From JAZNUH01 sp045592225 (GTDB lineage Bacteria > Bacillota > Clostridia > UMGS1883 > UMGS1540): a DNA stretch of 16,800 nt. The stretch's first letter is position 1, and the number at the start of each line of letters is the position of its first letter. The stretch spans positions 1 through 16,800 of the forward strand of contig JAZNUH010000023.1 of NCBI GenBank assembly GCA_045592225.1. The letters run 5' to 3'. The position numbers and the translations under genes were made by a program. The notes under the pieces were generated by a model. That model ran no database searches and had not been told where the DNA came from. It was given only the letters and a program-made list of their open reading frames with translations. Below are positions 7,392 through 14,852 of this stretch, one piece after another.

Positions 7392-8232
7392 GTCAGCGGG
7401 TAAAACATATTATTTTGATCCCGGTGACGTTAAAATAGATAAAGGCGATTTTGCCATTGTTGAAACTGTGCGCGGTATCGAGTATGGTGAGGTTGTTATT
7501 CCTATATCCGATGTTGATGAAAGTGAAATTGTATCACCTCTTAAAAAGGTTATAAGAAAAGCAACAGATGATGACAAAAAACAGATGGAAGGCAACAAGA
7601 AAAAGGAAAAAGAGGCTTTCGGTATCTGTCTTGAAAAAATACAAAAGCACGGGCTTGATATGAAGCTTATTGACGTTGAGTATACCTTTGACGGTAATAA
7701 AATTCTGTTCTACTTTACATCAAATGGCAGAGTTGATTTCCGCGAACTTGTAAAAGATCTTGCGTCTGTATTCCGCACCCGCATAGAATTGCGTCAGATT
7801 GGTGTAAGAGATGAAGCTAAAATGATTGGCGGACTTGGTATCTGTGGGCGTAGTCTTTGTTGTGCTTCCTGCCTGGGGGATTTTCAGCCTGTGTCAATTA
7901 AAATGGCAAAGGAGCAGAATTTATCATTAAATCCCACCAAAATTTCAGGTACTTGCGGAAGGCTTATGTGTTGCCTTAAATATGAACAGAGCACTTACGA
8001 AGAACTTATAAAAATTACTCCCAAGGTAGGTGCGCTTGTTAAAACCCCCGAAGGCAAGGGTACAGTATGGTCTAATTCTTTGCTTACAGGCAAGCTCAAG
8101 GTAAAACTTGATAAGGATGATGAAAATGTTCTGCAGGATTTCCATGTTTCTGAAATTAAAATTCTGAAGGATGTAAAACAAAAAGAACAGGTTATAGAAA
8201 ACTTGGATGAACTGAAAAAGCTTGAAGGCTAA
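7363..8232 (+). CDS. ricT: PSP1-domain protein RicT (YaaT)
   Basis: In B. subtilis, RicT (YaaT) forms the RicA/RicF/RicT complex, which carries two 4Fe-4S clusters and is needed for RNase Y-dependent mRNA processing and for sporulation and competence. The 289-aa protein has the PSP1 core, including IELRQIGVRDEAKMIGG (141-157), and two Cys clusters: CGRSLCCASC (C161, C166, C167, C170) and CGRLMCCLKYE (C198, C203, C204). The C-terminus is a charged helix. The start at 7363 has GGGAGG (7351-7356) 6 nt upstream, inside the end of holB. A strong terminator follows directly. I saw no ricA or ricF in the window. Confidence 0.92.
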   Translation: MAKIIGVRFKSAGKTYYFDPGDVKIDKGDFAIVETVRGIEYGEVVIPISDVDESEIVSPLKKVIRKATDDDKKQMEGNKKKEKEAFGICLEKIQKHGLDMKLIDVEYTFDGNKILFYFTSNGRVDFRELVKDLASVFRTRIELRQIGVRDEAKMIGGLGICGRSLCCASCLGDFQPVSIKMAKEQNLSLNPTKISGTCGRLMCCLKYEQSTYEELIKITPKVGALVKTPEGKGTVWSNSLLTGKLKVKLDKDDENVLQDFHVSEIKILKDVKQKEQVIENLDELKKLEG

Positions 8233-8234
8233 AG

Positions 8235-8269
8235 AAAAACTGCGAAAGTATGAACTTTTGCAGTTTTTT
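8235..8269 (+). terminator. Intrinsic terminator after ricT
   Basis: AAAAACTGCGAAAGT (8235-8249) pairs with ACTTTTGCAGTTTTT (8254-8268), 15 bp with one G·U pair and the loop ATGA. The T run forms the 3' part of the stem. It starts three nt after the ricT stop. Confidence 0.85.
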
Positions 8270-8322
8270 GTTGAAAAAATAAAGAATAGATGATAAGATA
8301 ATAGCAGGAAAGAGGGAGAAAA

Positions 8323-8928
8323 ATGATTTTTGATAAAGTGAGAAAAAATCTTGAAAATTCAGGCTACACGGTTACCTGTTTTGAAACATCAACAGAGGCG
8401 GCTGATTATATGGTCAGAGAAATAAAGGGGAAAACCATTGGATTTGGCGGTTCGGTTACAGCGACAAAAATGGGGCTTTATGAAAAGCTTGGCGAAAACA
8501 ATAAAGTAATATGGCATCAAAAAATGCCTGAAGGTAAAACAGATAAAGAGGTAAGACTTGAAGCCAATAACGCTGAAGTATATATTTCCTCTGTAAATGC
8601 ACTTGCAGAAACCGGGGAGCTTATCAATATTGATGGACTTTGTAACAGAGTGGCTGGTGTTTTTTACGGCCATGAAAAGGTTTATCTGATTATTGGAAAG
8701 AATAAACTGGAAAAAGATTATGAGAGCGCACTTTGGAGAGCAAGAAATGTGGCAGCGCCATTGAATGCAAAAAGGCTCAACAAAAAAACACCTTGTGCAG
8801 TTAAGGGCGATCGTTGCTATGATTGCAATAGTCCGGAAAGGATATGCTGTGGCTTGTCTGTACTCTGGCGTAAACCGGTGCTTGCAGATTTTGAAATTAT
8901 ACTGATCAATGAGGAAATAGGTCTTTAA
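8323..8928 (+). CDS. LUD-domain protein with C-terminal cysteine cluster
   Basis: The LUD domain (DUF162) is found in LutB/LutC lactate-utilisation proteins and in many stand-alone clostridial proteins whose role is not established. This 201-aa example has the Gly-rich segment GFGGSVT (40-46), the conserved SSVNALAETGELINIDG (89-105) with NRVAG, and a C-terminal Cys group: C158, C165, C168, C175, C176. That group could bind a metal or an Fe-S cluster, which is inferred. No lutA or lutB partner is nearby, so a role in lactate oxidation is not supported by context. GAGGGAG lies 4-5 nt before the ATG. A poor promoter match (TTGAAA 8271-8276 and TAAGAT 8294-8299) precedes it. The next gene starts 18 nt downstream. 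Confidence 0.85.
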   Translation: MIFDKVRKNLENSGYTVTCFETSTEAADYMVREIKGKTIGFGGSVTATKMGLYEKLGENNKVIWHQKMPEGKTDKEVRLEANNAEVYISSVNALAETGELINIDGLCNRVAGVFYGHEKVYLIIGKNKLEKDYESALWRARNVAAPLNAKRLNKKTPCAVKGDRCYDCNSPERICCGLSVLWRKPVLADFEIILINEEIGL

Positions 8929-8946
8929 TTTGTGAAGGAGAAGGTA

Positions 8947-9741
8947 ATGGCTTGTTTGAAAGATAAAAAACTTTTTCTGCTTGATATGGATGGGACAATT
9001 TACCTTGACAATGACTTGTTTGACGGGACGATTGATTTTCTTGAGCATGTGAGAAAATCAGGCGGCAGGTATATGTTTATAACAAACAATTCATCCAAAA
9101 GTGTTGATAAATACATAGAAAAGCTTGCGGGTATGGGAATTGTAGCATCAGCAGATGATTTTGTAACGTCGGTAAATGCTACAACTATTTATCTCAAGGA
9201 GAAAAACTACAATAAAATTTATGCATTTGGTACAATCTCGTTTGTTGAACAGCTAAAAAAAGAAGGGTTACCTGTTACAACAAAATTCGAGGATGACATC
9301 GACTGTCTGTGTATGGGGTTTGACACGGAACTTACATTCCAAAAGCTTGAAGATGCTTGCATTCTTTTGGGACGGGGTGTTGAATATATTGCAACCAATC
9401 CTGACTGGGTTTGTCCTACCTGGTATGGATTTGTGCCTGATTGCGGTTCGGTATCGGAAATGCTTTATAATGCTACAAAAAGACGTCCGCATTTTATTGG
9501 TAAGCCTCAGCCTGATATGGTTTACCTTGCTATCAATACAAGTGGATTTACCGCTGAACAGACCGTTGTTATAGGTGACAGACTTTATACCGACATAGCT
9601 TGTGGTGTAAACGCAGGGGTAAGCACCATTTTTGTACTGAGTGGCGAAGGAACTCTTGAAGACATAGAAAAAAGTGATGTTAAACCCACTTTTATATATA
9701 CAAATATACAAGAAATATACGAGGATTTAGTAAATGAATAA
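8947..9741 (+). CDS. HAD-superfamily phosphatase, NagD-like (subfamily IIA)
   Basis: NagD-type HAD enzymes hydrolyse small phosphorylated metabolites such as sugar or nucleoside monophosphates in the cytoplasm. The true substrate cannot be read from sequence. The 264-aa product has motif I DMDGT (nucleophile D13, acid/base D15), motif II TNNSS (46-50), the C2 cap typical of subfamily IIA, motif III Lys K186 (GKPQPD), and motif IV GDRLYTD (D211, D216). I chose ATG 8947, which has AAGGAG (8935-8940) 6 nt upstream, over an in-frame GTG at 8932 that lies before that site. The stop overlaps the next gene by 8 nt, suggesting co-translation with the glycoside hydrolase. A joint role, removing phosphate from a sugar product, is possible but not shown. 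Confidence 0.9.
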   Translation: MACLKDKKLFLLDMDGTIYLDNDLFDGTIDFLEHVRKSGGRYMFITNNSSKSVDKYIEKLAGMGIVASADDFVTSVNATTIYLKEKNYNKIYAFGTISFVEQLKKEGLPVTTKFEDDIDCLCMGFDTELTFQKLEDACILLGRGVEYIATNPDWVCPTWYGFVPDCGSVSEMLYNATKRRPHFIGKPQPDMVYLAINTSGFTAEQTVVIGDRLYTDIACGVNAGVSTIFVLSGEGTLEDIEKSDVKPTFIYTNIQEIYEDLVNE

Positions 9742-11830
9742 TGTGTATCGCTTAATAGAAAAATTAAACAAACCTGACAGGGAGTTTACTCCAATTCCGT
9801 TTTGGTTTTTAAACGACGATTTTACAGATGATGAAATAATTCGTCAAATGAAAGATTTTAACAGCAAGGGTGTACACGGTGTTGTGCCTCATCCCAGAAT
9901 GGGAATACCTGAAAGCATAGAGTATTTGTCTGACAGGTTTATGCACTTTATGGAGGTTATTGTCAAAACGGCACATGAACTCGATATGAAGGTTGTATTA
10001 TACGATGAAGCCATGTACCCTTCGGGCAGTGCTCACGGACTTGTTGTCAAGGATAATCCTGAATATGCATCGCAGGCAATAATTATTACAGATGATGCTG
10101 AAGCGGGTAAGCTTATATGTGAAACAAAGAGCGGAAAATACATTGTTCAGGTTGAAAGTATGGGAACAATGCGAGGAGTACACTTTGGTGAAGATGATCT
10201 TGAAGCAAATGCACCACGCACAGCTGATTTGCTCAACCCCAAGGCAGTTGAAAAGTTCATTTCGCTTACTCATGAAAGATACTACTCTTTGCTCAAGGAG
10301 TATTTTGGTACAACCATTATAGGCTTTTTCACTGACGAACCCTGTGTCACAGGAAGAAATCCTATAGAAGGCTGTAAGGCATGGACATGGGGGCTTGAAG
10401 AGATAATAACAGCGCTTGGTGGAGATTTGGCTGAACTTGAAGGTCTTTTTACGGGTGATGATAACAAAACGGTAAACATATATAACAAAGCTGTTTTTGA
10501 AAGAGAAAATAATACATATTATAAAACTCTTTCCAACTGGTGTGAAAATCACGGTATTGCTTTAATGGGTCATCCTCACCGCGGTGATGATATAGAATCG
10601 CAGCAGTATTTTCACATTCCGGGACAGGATGTTGTTTTGCGCTGGATTGCGCCCGAAAAAAATGCAATGGAAACATTTGAGAGTGCACAGGCAAAATGCT
10701 CTTCAGATGCGGCGAGATGTACCGGGAAACGCAGAAATTCCAATGAATGCTATGGTGCATGCTGCAAGGATAACATCCCGTGGAATTTCAGCGGCGGAGA
10801 TTTAAAATGGTATACCGACTGGCTGGGTGTACGCGGAGTAAACCTTTTTATTCCTCACGCATTTTATTATAGTGTAAGAGATGCCCGTAAGGATGAAAGG
10901 CCGCCGGATGTAGGACCTAATAACATATGGTGGAAGTATTTTGATGTTATCAGTACATACATTAAACGTATTTCCTGCCTTATGACAGACTCTGTAAATA
11001 TGGCAAAGGTTTGTGTTTTGTGTGAAAACAGAAAAATGCCTATTGATGAGGTTGTGTGGTTTTACCAAAATCAGGTTGAATTTAATTATGTACCGTACAG
11101 CTGCATTACTGATGGTAATATCGCAGATGGTATGTTATGTGTCGGACAGAACAAATACGAATACATTTATAATGACTATAAAAACAAATTTGAAAAACTA
11201 AATGTCATAAAAGATTATTCAGTACTTTCACATCGGGATATTTATACAGAGGTTCCGTGCAAAGACCTGAGAGTTAGCCATCTTATGAAGGATGGGGTAG
11301 AGGTTTTCTTCCTTGTAAACGAAGGGGAAGGTATAATAAAAACCCCTGCCTGTGTAAAAGGTGAAGGAACACTGATTGCAATGGATTTGTGGAGGGGCAC
11401 AGTTGACAGACTTTGCTGCAAACAAAATGGAGCGGATATACTTTTTGAACTGGAGTTAAAACCGAGAGAAAGCATACTTATTTTAGTTGACAGCGAAGGA
11501 ACTTGTGAGAGTTGCAATAAACCTGAAAAAGAATATATTGAACCAAAATTTGAACTCATAAGCGACGACAAAAAAGAATTTGTTAAAAGCTACAAGGCGG
11601 TTTTAAATACAAAGATAAAAGACAATTTGCATATATCCCTTAAAGCCGAAGAAATGGTTGAGTGCTTTGTGAACGGGAAATTTGCCGGTTTCAGTTTGTG
11701 GAACGACCATGACTTTGACATTTCACCGCATCTTGTTGACGGAGAGAATATAATTGAACTTAAAGTAACAGGAAGTGCAGTTAACAGGTTTACAGAGCAC
11801 ACAAAAGAGTATGGCTTAATACAGGAGTAG
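9734..11830 (+). CDS. Putative glycoside hydrolase, GH106 (alpha-L-rhamnosidase)-like
   Basis: This 698-aa protein has no signal peptide or membrane segment, so it should act in the cytoplasm. The N-terminal 420 residues look like the TIM-barrel region of GH106-type proteins: PFWFLNDDFTDDEI (22-35), YDEAMYPSGSAHG (90-102), GFFTDEP (197-203), GHPHRGDDIESQ (279-290), NSNECYGA (335-342) and DWLGVRGVNLFIPHAFYYS (362-380). Acidic residues E202 and E338 are candidate catalytic groups by position only. The C-terminal 110 residues resemble a beta-sandwich sugar-binding module (VECFVNGKFAGFS…NIIELKVTGSAVNRF). The family call rests on remembered motif patterns, and the substrate is unknown. It overlaps the phosphatase gene by 8 nt (GAGG at 9721-9724 is the likely ribosome site) and is 2 nt from the Dus gene. 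The protein has many cysteines, as expected for a cytoplasmic enzyme. Confidence 0.75.
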   Translation: MNNVYRLIEKLNKPDREFTPIPFWFLNDDFTDDEIIRQMKDFNSKGVHGVVPHPRMGIPESIEYLSDRFMHFMEVIVKTAHELDMKVVLYDEAMYPSGSAHGLVVKDNPEYASQAIIITDDAEAGKLICETKSGKYIVQVESMGTMRGVHFGEDDLEANAPRTADLLNPKAVEKFISLTHERYYSLLKEYFGTTIIGFFTDEPCVTGRNPIEGCKAWTWGLEEIITALGGDLAELEGLFTGDDNKTVNIYNKAVFERENNTYYKTLSNWCENHGIALMGHPHRGDDIESQQYFHIPGQDVVLRWIAPEKNAMETFESAQAKCSSDAARCTGKRRNSNECYGACCKDNIPWNFSGGDLKWYTDWLGVRGVNLFIPHAFYYSVRDARKDERPPDVGPNNIWWKYFDVISTYIKRISCLMTDSVNMAKVCVLCENRKMPIDEVVWFYQNQVEFNYVPYSCITDGNIADGMLCVGQNKYEYIYNDYKNKFEKLNVIKDYSVLSHRDIYTEVPCKDLRVSHLMKDGVEVFFLVNEGEGIIKTPACVKGEGTLIAMDLWRGTVDRLCCKQNGADILFELELKPRESILILVDSEGTCESCNKPEKEYIEPKFELISDDKKEFVKSYKAVLNTKIKDNLHISLKAEEMVECFVNGKFAGFSLWNDHDFDISPHLVDGENIIELKVTGSAVNRFTEHTKEYGLIQE

Positions 11831-11832
11831 AC

Positions 11833-12771
11833 ATGAAGCTTTATTTTGCCCCTATGGAGGGGATTACTACATACACATATCGTAATACTCATCGGGAGAT
11901 ATTTGGCGGATGTGATGCATATTTCGCACCATTTATTGTCCCGGCTGAAAATGAGAGAATCAGCAGGAGAACAATGCGGGATATTTCACCGGAATATAAT
12001 ACGGTGGACAGACTTGTGCCTCAGGTTATGTGTAACAGCAGCAGTTCATATGATAAATTTGTTTTTAAATTGAAAGAGCTTGGATACAATGAGTTAAATC
12101 TTAATCTGGGTTGTCCGTCAGGAACAGTTATAAAAAAGAAAAGGGGAGCGGGCGCTTTGCTTGAGTTACACTCTCTTGATAAGTTGCTTGACAGCATTTA
12201 TTCTGAAACAGATATATCTGTTTCGATTAAAACAAGAGCTGGCTTTTACGACCATAGCGAATTTGATGCTCTGCTTCATATTTATAACAAATATCCGGCA
12301 AGTCTTTTAATTGTTCATCCAAGAGTAAGAGAAGAATATTATAAAGGGACACCAAATTTAGAAACATTTAAAAAGGCATATGACGGTACACATATTCCGC
12401 TTTGCTTTAACGGAAATATAAATTCATGTAATGACTATCATAAGATTTTACGGGATTTTCCGGGGATTGACAGTGTAATGATAGGAAGGGGAGCAATAGC
12501 AAATCCTGCGCTTTTCAGAGAAATAAAAGGTGGTAAGCCGCTTGAAACCAAAGAGCTTATAGATTTTTCACGGCTGCTGGAAAGCAGATACATGAAACTG
12601 TTGCAGTCCGAAAGATATACTGTTCACCGACTTAAAGAAATATGGCTTTACACAATACAAAATTATCCTGATGAAAAGAAGATAGCAAAGGCGATAAAAA
12701 AAGCAGATAAGCTGCACGATATAAATAGTGCTATATGTTGTCTGCCGGAGTTGAAAAAGAGAGAGGAGTAA
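11833..12771 (+). CDS. tRNA-dihydrouridine synthase family protein
   Basis: Dus enzymes are FMN-dependent and reduce specific uridines in tRNA with NADPH. The 312-aa product has the FMN-barrel signatures APMEGIT (6-12), NLNLGCPSG (89-97) with the catalytic Cys C94, SIKTRAG (131-137), VHPRVREEYYKG (161-172) with H162, NGN (193-195) and IGRGAIANP (217-225), followed by a C-terminal helical domain used for tRNA binding. VHPR replaces the more usual HGR/HAR. Which uridine it modifies cannot be told. ACAGGAG (11821-11827) overlaps the end of the previous gene, 5 nt before the ATG. Confidence 0.92.
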   Translation: MKLYFAPMEGITTYTYRNTHREIFGGCDAYFAPFIVPAENERISRRTMRDISPEYNTVDRLVPQVMCNSSSSYDKFVFKLKELGYNELNLNLGCPSGTVIKKKRGAGALLELHSLDKLLDSIYSETDISVSIKTRAGFYDHSEFDALLHIYNKYPASLLIVHPRVREEYYKGTPNLETFKKAYDGTHIPLCFNGNINSCNDYHKILRDFPGIDSVMIGRGAIANPALFREIKGGKPLETKELIDFSRLLESRYMKLLQSERYTVHRLKEIWLYTIQNYPDEKKIAKAIKKADKLHDINSAICCLPELKKREE

Positions 12772-12776
12772 GAAGT

Positions 12777-13400
12777 ATGGAAATAATTGTTTTGTTGTTG
12801 ATTTTTGGTATGTACATATTAATTTGCGGTTTATCAATTGCAAATTACATTATCTATTCTTTGGCACTTTATAAAATAGCTTGTAAACGAAGGGTTTCGA
12901 ATGCGTGGCTTGCGTGGTTACCTATAGGAACAGAATGGATTTTGGGCAGTGTAACAGACTCTTTTGATGAAGAAAAGGGAAAGGCACACAGTTGGAGAAA
13001 GGTTATGCTTACAACATCTGTTCTTACAATTTTGATAATGATAGGCTCTGCTGTGGCAATGATTATCGCAGTTGTAGTCAGCGTATATAAAGGTATAGGT
13101 ACGGACGAGCTTATTCTTTTTACACCGTTTATGCTTTCTTACGCAGGAATTATTGTTGGTTCAATAGTAAGCCTGGTTTTAACTGCTGCATTGATAATTT
13201 GCTATTATAGGATTTTTGATGAAATCTATCCCGGGAAAACAGTTAAATACCTTATATTTACACTTGTTGTTCCTCTTGCTGCGGCAATTTGTATGCTGAA
13301 GTGTTCGACAATTTGCCCTGAAAAGATTAATCCGGCAGATTTAATGCCTGATGATGAAACGGGAGACGGATTATATAAAGATGACGTTGTTTTATTTTAA
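12777..13400 (+). CDS. Multi-pass membrane protein of unknown function
   Basis: I do not recognise this 207-aa protein. It has a hydrophobic N-terminal helix (about 3-30), a short amphipathic stretch with NAWLAWLPIGTEWILGS (about 42-58) that is probably at the membrane surface, and further hydrophobic segments at about 78-103, 115-140 and 155-172. The C-terminal 30 residues are acidic and polar. A charged loop, SFDEEKGKAHSWRK, separates the first and second parts. ATG 12777 is preferred because GAGAGGAG (12761-12768) lies 8 nt upstream; an earlier in-frame ATG (12735) lies inside the Dus gene. It is the last gene of the run beginning at 8323. Confidence 0.8.
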   Translation: MEIIVLLLIFGMYILICGLSIANYIIYSLALYKIACKRRVSNAWLAWLPIGTEWILGSVTDSFDEEKGKAHSWRKVMLTTSVLTILIMIGSAVAMIIAVVVSVYKGIGTDELILFTPFMLSYAGIIVGSIVSLVLTAALIICYYRIFDEIYPGKTVKYLIFTLVVPLAAAICMLKCSTICPEKINPADLMPDDETGDGLYKDDVVLF

Positions 13401-13405
13401 AAATG

Positions 13406-13444
13406 ACCCCGGATGTATTTAAAACTACATCCGGGGTGTGTTTT
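13406..13444. terminator. Bidirectional terminator between convergent genes
   Basis: ACCCCGGATGTA (13406-13417) and TACATCCGGGGT (13426-13437) form a perfect 12-bp stem with an 8-nt loop. TTTT lies 3' at 13441-13444 on +, and a T run lies 3' on - (the A-rich stretch 13399-13403). It can serve the + strand membrane-protein operon and the - strand argD-argF-GNAT operon. Confidence 0.88.
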
Positions 13445-13904
13445 AGTATTCTTTGCAAAGCAGAGCGCGTATGTACCCCCTGTCTGTGCTGGTTGATTCA
13501 ACATAAAAGCCGTTGGAGTAGTAAAACTTTATAAGATGTGCAACCTTTGAAGCGGTGTGCAGATAAAGTTTTTTTACATCTGTGCCGGCAAGAAACTTGT
13601 CAACCTCGTCAAGTATAAGCTGACCGCCGCCTTGACTGTTGTGTTTTGATGACACACAAAATCTGCTGAAATACGCCTGTTCACCGGTAATGGTTACACG
13701 CGCTGAACCGATGGGAGTGCCATCATCGTTTGTAAGTATAAAAACATTTTTCTCATTAATATCTTTTATAATATCTTCGATTGTTTCATTGAGTGCCCCT
13801 GATGCGGCGGAAGAGCATGAATTTTTTTCATAAATCTTGAATGCATCAAGAGCAATCTGATGTATGCTTTCGGCATCACCTACTGTAGCCATACGTACCT
13901 TCAT
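13443..13904 (-). CDS. GNAT-family N-acetyltransferase
   Basis: This 153-aa single-domain protein transfers an acetyl group from acetyl-CoA to an unknown amine. Motif A is VSSKHNSQGGGQLILDEV (84-101), with N89 where Q/R is usual and G92 and G94 kept. The C-terminal HLIKFYYSNGFYVES (123-137) is the typical motif B region. The start codon overlaps the argF stop (TAATG), with GGGAGG 10 nt upstream, so it is almost certainly translated with argF. This position suggests a role near arginine metabolism, for example a short N-acetylglutamate synthase or an amino-acid acetylase, but nothing in the sequence proves the substrate. Confidence 0.88.
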   Translation of the reverse strand: MKVRMATVGDAESIHQIALDAFKIYEKNSCSSAASGALNETIEDIIKDINEKNVFILTNDDGTPIGSARVTITGEQAYFSRFCVSSKHNSQGGGQLILDEVDKFLAGTDVKKLYLHTASKVAHLIKFYYSNGFYVESTSTDRGYIRALLCKEY

Positions 13905-14833
13905 TATTTTATACCTCCCATAAGACGAGCCATTACTGCTTTCTGTGCGTGCAGACGATTTTCTGCTTCATCAAATACAACAGAATTTTTGCCATCCATA
14001 ATTTCTGCGGAAACTTCCATATCTCTGTATGCGGGCAGACAATGCATAAATATTGCATCGGATTTTGCATGGGAGAAAAGCTGACTGTTCACCTGGTATG
14101 AACCGAATATTTTAATTCTTTCGGCTTTTTCAGCTTCCTGACCCATACTGCACCATGTGTCAGTATAAACAGCATCGGCATTCTTTATAGCCTCTATAGG
14201 ATCTTCGGTTATGATAACCTGACTTCCGTTTTTAGCAGCATCTTCTTTTGCACCGGCTATTACGCCTGCATCACAGGTATAGCCTGCAGGAGATGCAACT
14301 GCGATATCCATACCAACCTTTGCGCAACCGTAAAGAAGTGAGTTCGCAACGTTATTTCCGTCGCCGATATATGCCATTTTAAGCCCCTTGAAATTATTAC
14401 CTTTATATTCGGAAACGGTAAGAAGGTCAGCTAAAATCTGGCAAGGATGCAACAAATCAGTAAGACCGTTGATGATGGGGATATCACTGTATTTTGCCAA
14501 ATCTTCAACATCGCTGTGTGCAAATGTTCTTATCATTATTCCATCGAGATAACGTGATAATACCTTCGCAGTGTCATATATGGTTTCTCCACGTCCGAGC
14601 TGAATGTCAGAGGAACTCAAAAACAAAGCAGAGCCACCAAGCTGATACATACCTACTTCAAAAGAAACGCGTGTACGTGTGGAGGACTTGCTGAAAATCA
14701 TACCAAGTGTTTTACCTTTTAAAAGATGATGCTCCTTACCGGCTTTTGTTTCTGCTTTAAGCTTGGCTGCAAGTGAGAGTATGGAGAGCATATCTTCCTG
14801 TGTTAAATCATGTAAACAAATTAAATCTTTCAT
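13904..14833 (-). CDS. argF: Ornithine carbamoyltransferase
   Basis: Joins carbamoyl phosphate to ornithine to give citrulline in arginine synthesis. The 309-aa product has the carbamoyl-phosphate loop SKSSTRTR (48-55), HPCQ (129-132), the ornithine-binding DTWCSMGQ (225-232; the SMG loop separates it from aspartate transcarbamoylase) and HCLPA (264-268). All key residues are present. ATG 14833 is preferred over a TTG 18 nt upstream, because AAAGGA (14843-14848) sits 9 nt before it and would lie inside the longer reading. argD ends 19 nt upstream. The carbamoyl phosphate it uses would come from CarAB in this window. Confidence 0.96.
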   Translation of the reverse strand: MKDLICLHDLTQEDMLSILSLAAKLKAETKAGKEHHLLKGKTLGMIFSKSSTRTRVSFEVGMYQLGGSALFLSSSDIQLGRGETIYDTAKVLSRYLDGIMIRTFAHSDVEDLAKYSDIPIINGLTDLLHPCQILADLLTVSEYKGNNFKGLKMAYIGDGNNVANSLLYGCAKVGMDIAVASPAGYTCDAGVIAGAKEDAAKNGSQVIITEDPIEAIKNADAVYTDTWCSMGQEAEKAERIKIFGSYQVNSQLFSHAKSDAIFMHCLPAYRDMEVSAEIMDGKNSVVFDEAENRLHAQKAVMARLMGGIK

Positions 14834-14852
14834 TTTTCTAAATCCTTTCAAA

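Noticed and set aside
8271..8299. Promoter for the LUD gene (TTGAAA-17-TAAGAT)
   Set aside because: The -10 box matches only four of six positions, and transcription would begin almost at the ribosome binding site. Mentioned in the gene entry but not listed as a feature.
8389..9048. A 219-codon open frame on the - strand across the LUD and HAD genes
   Set aside because: It crosses the boundary of two well-supported + strand genes and its composition is not protein-like.
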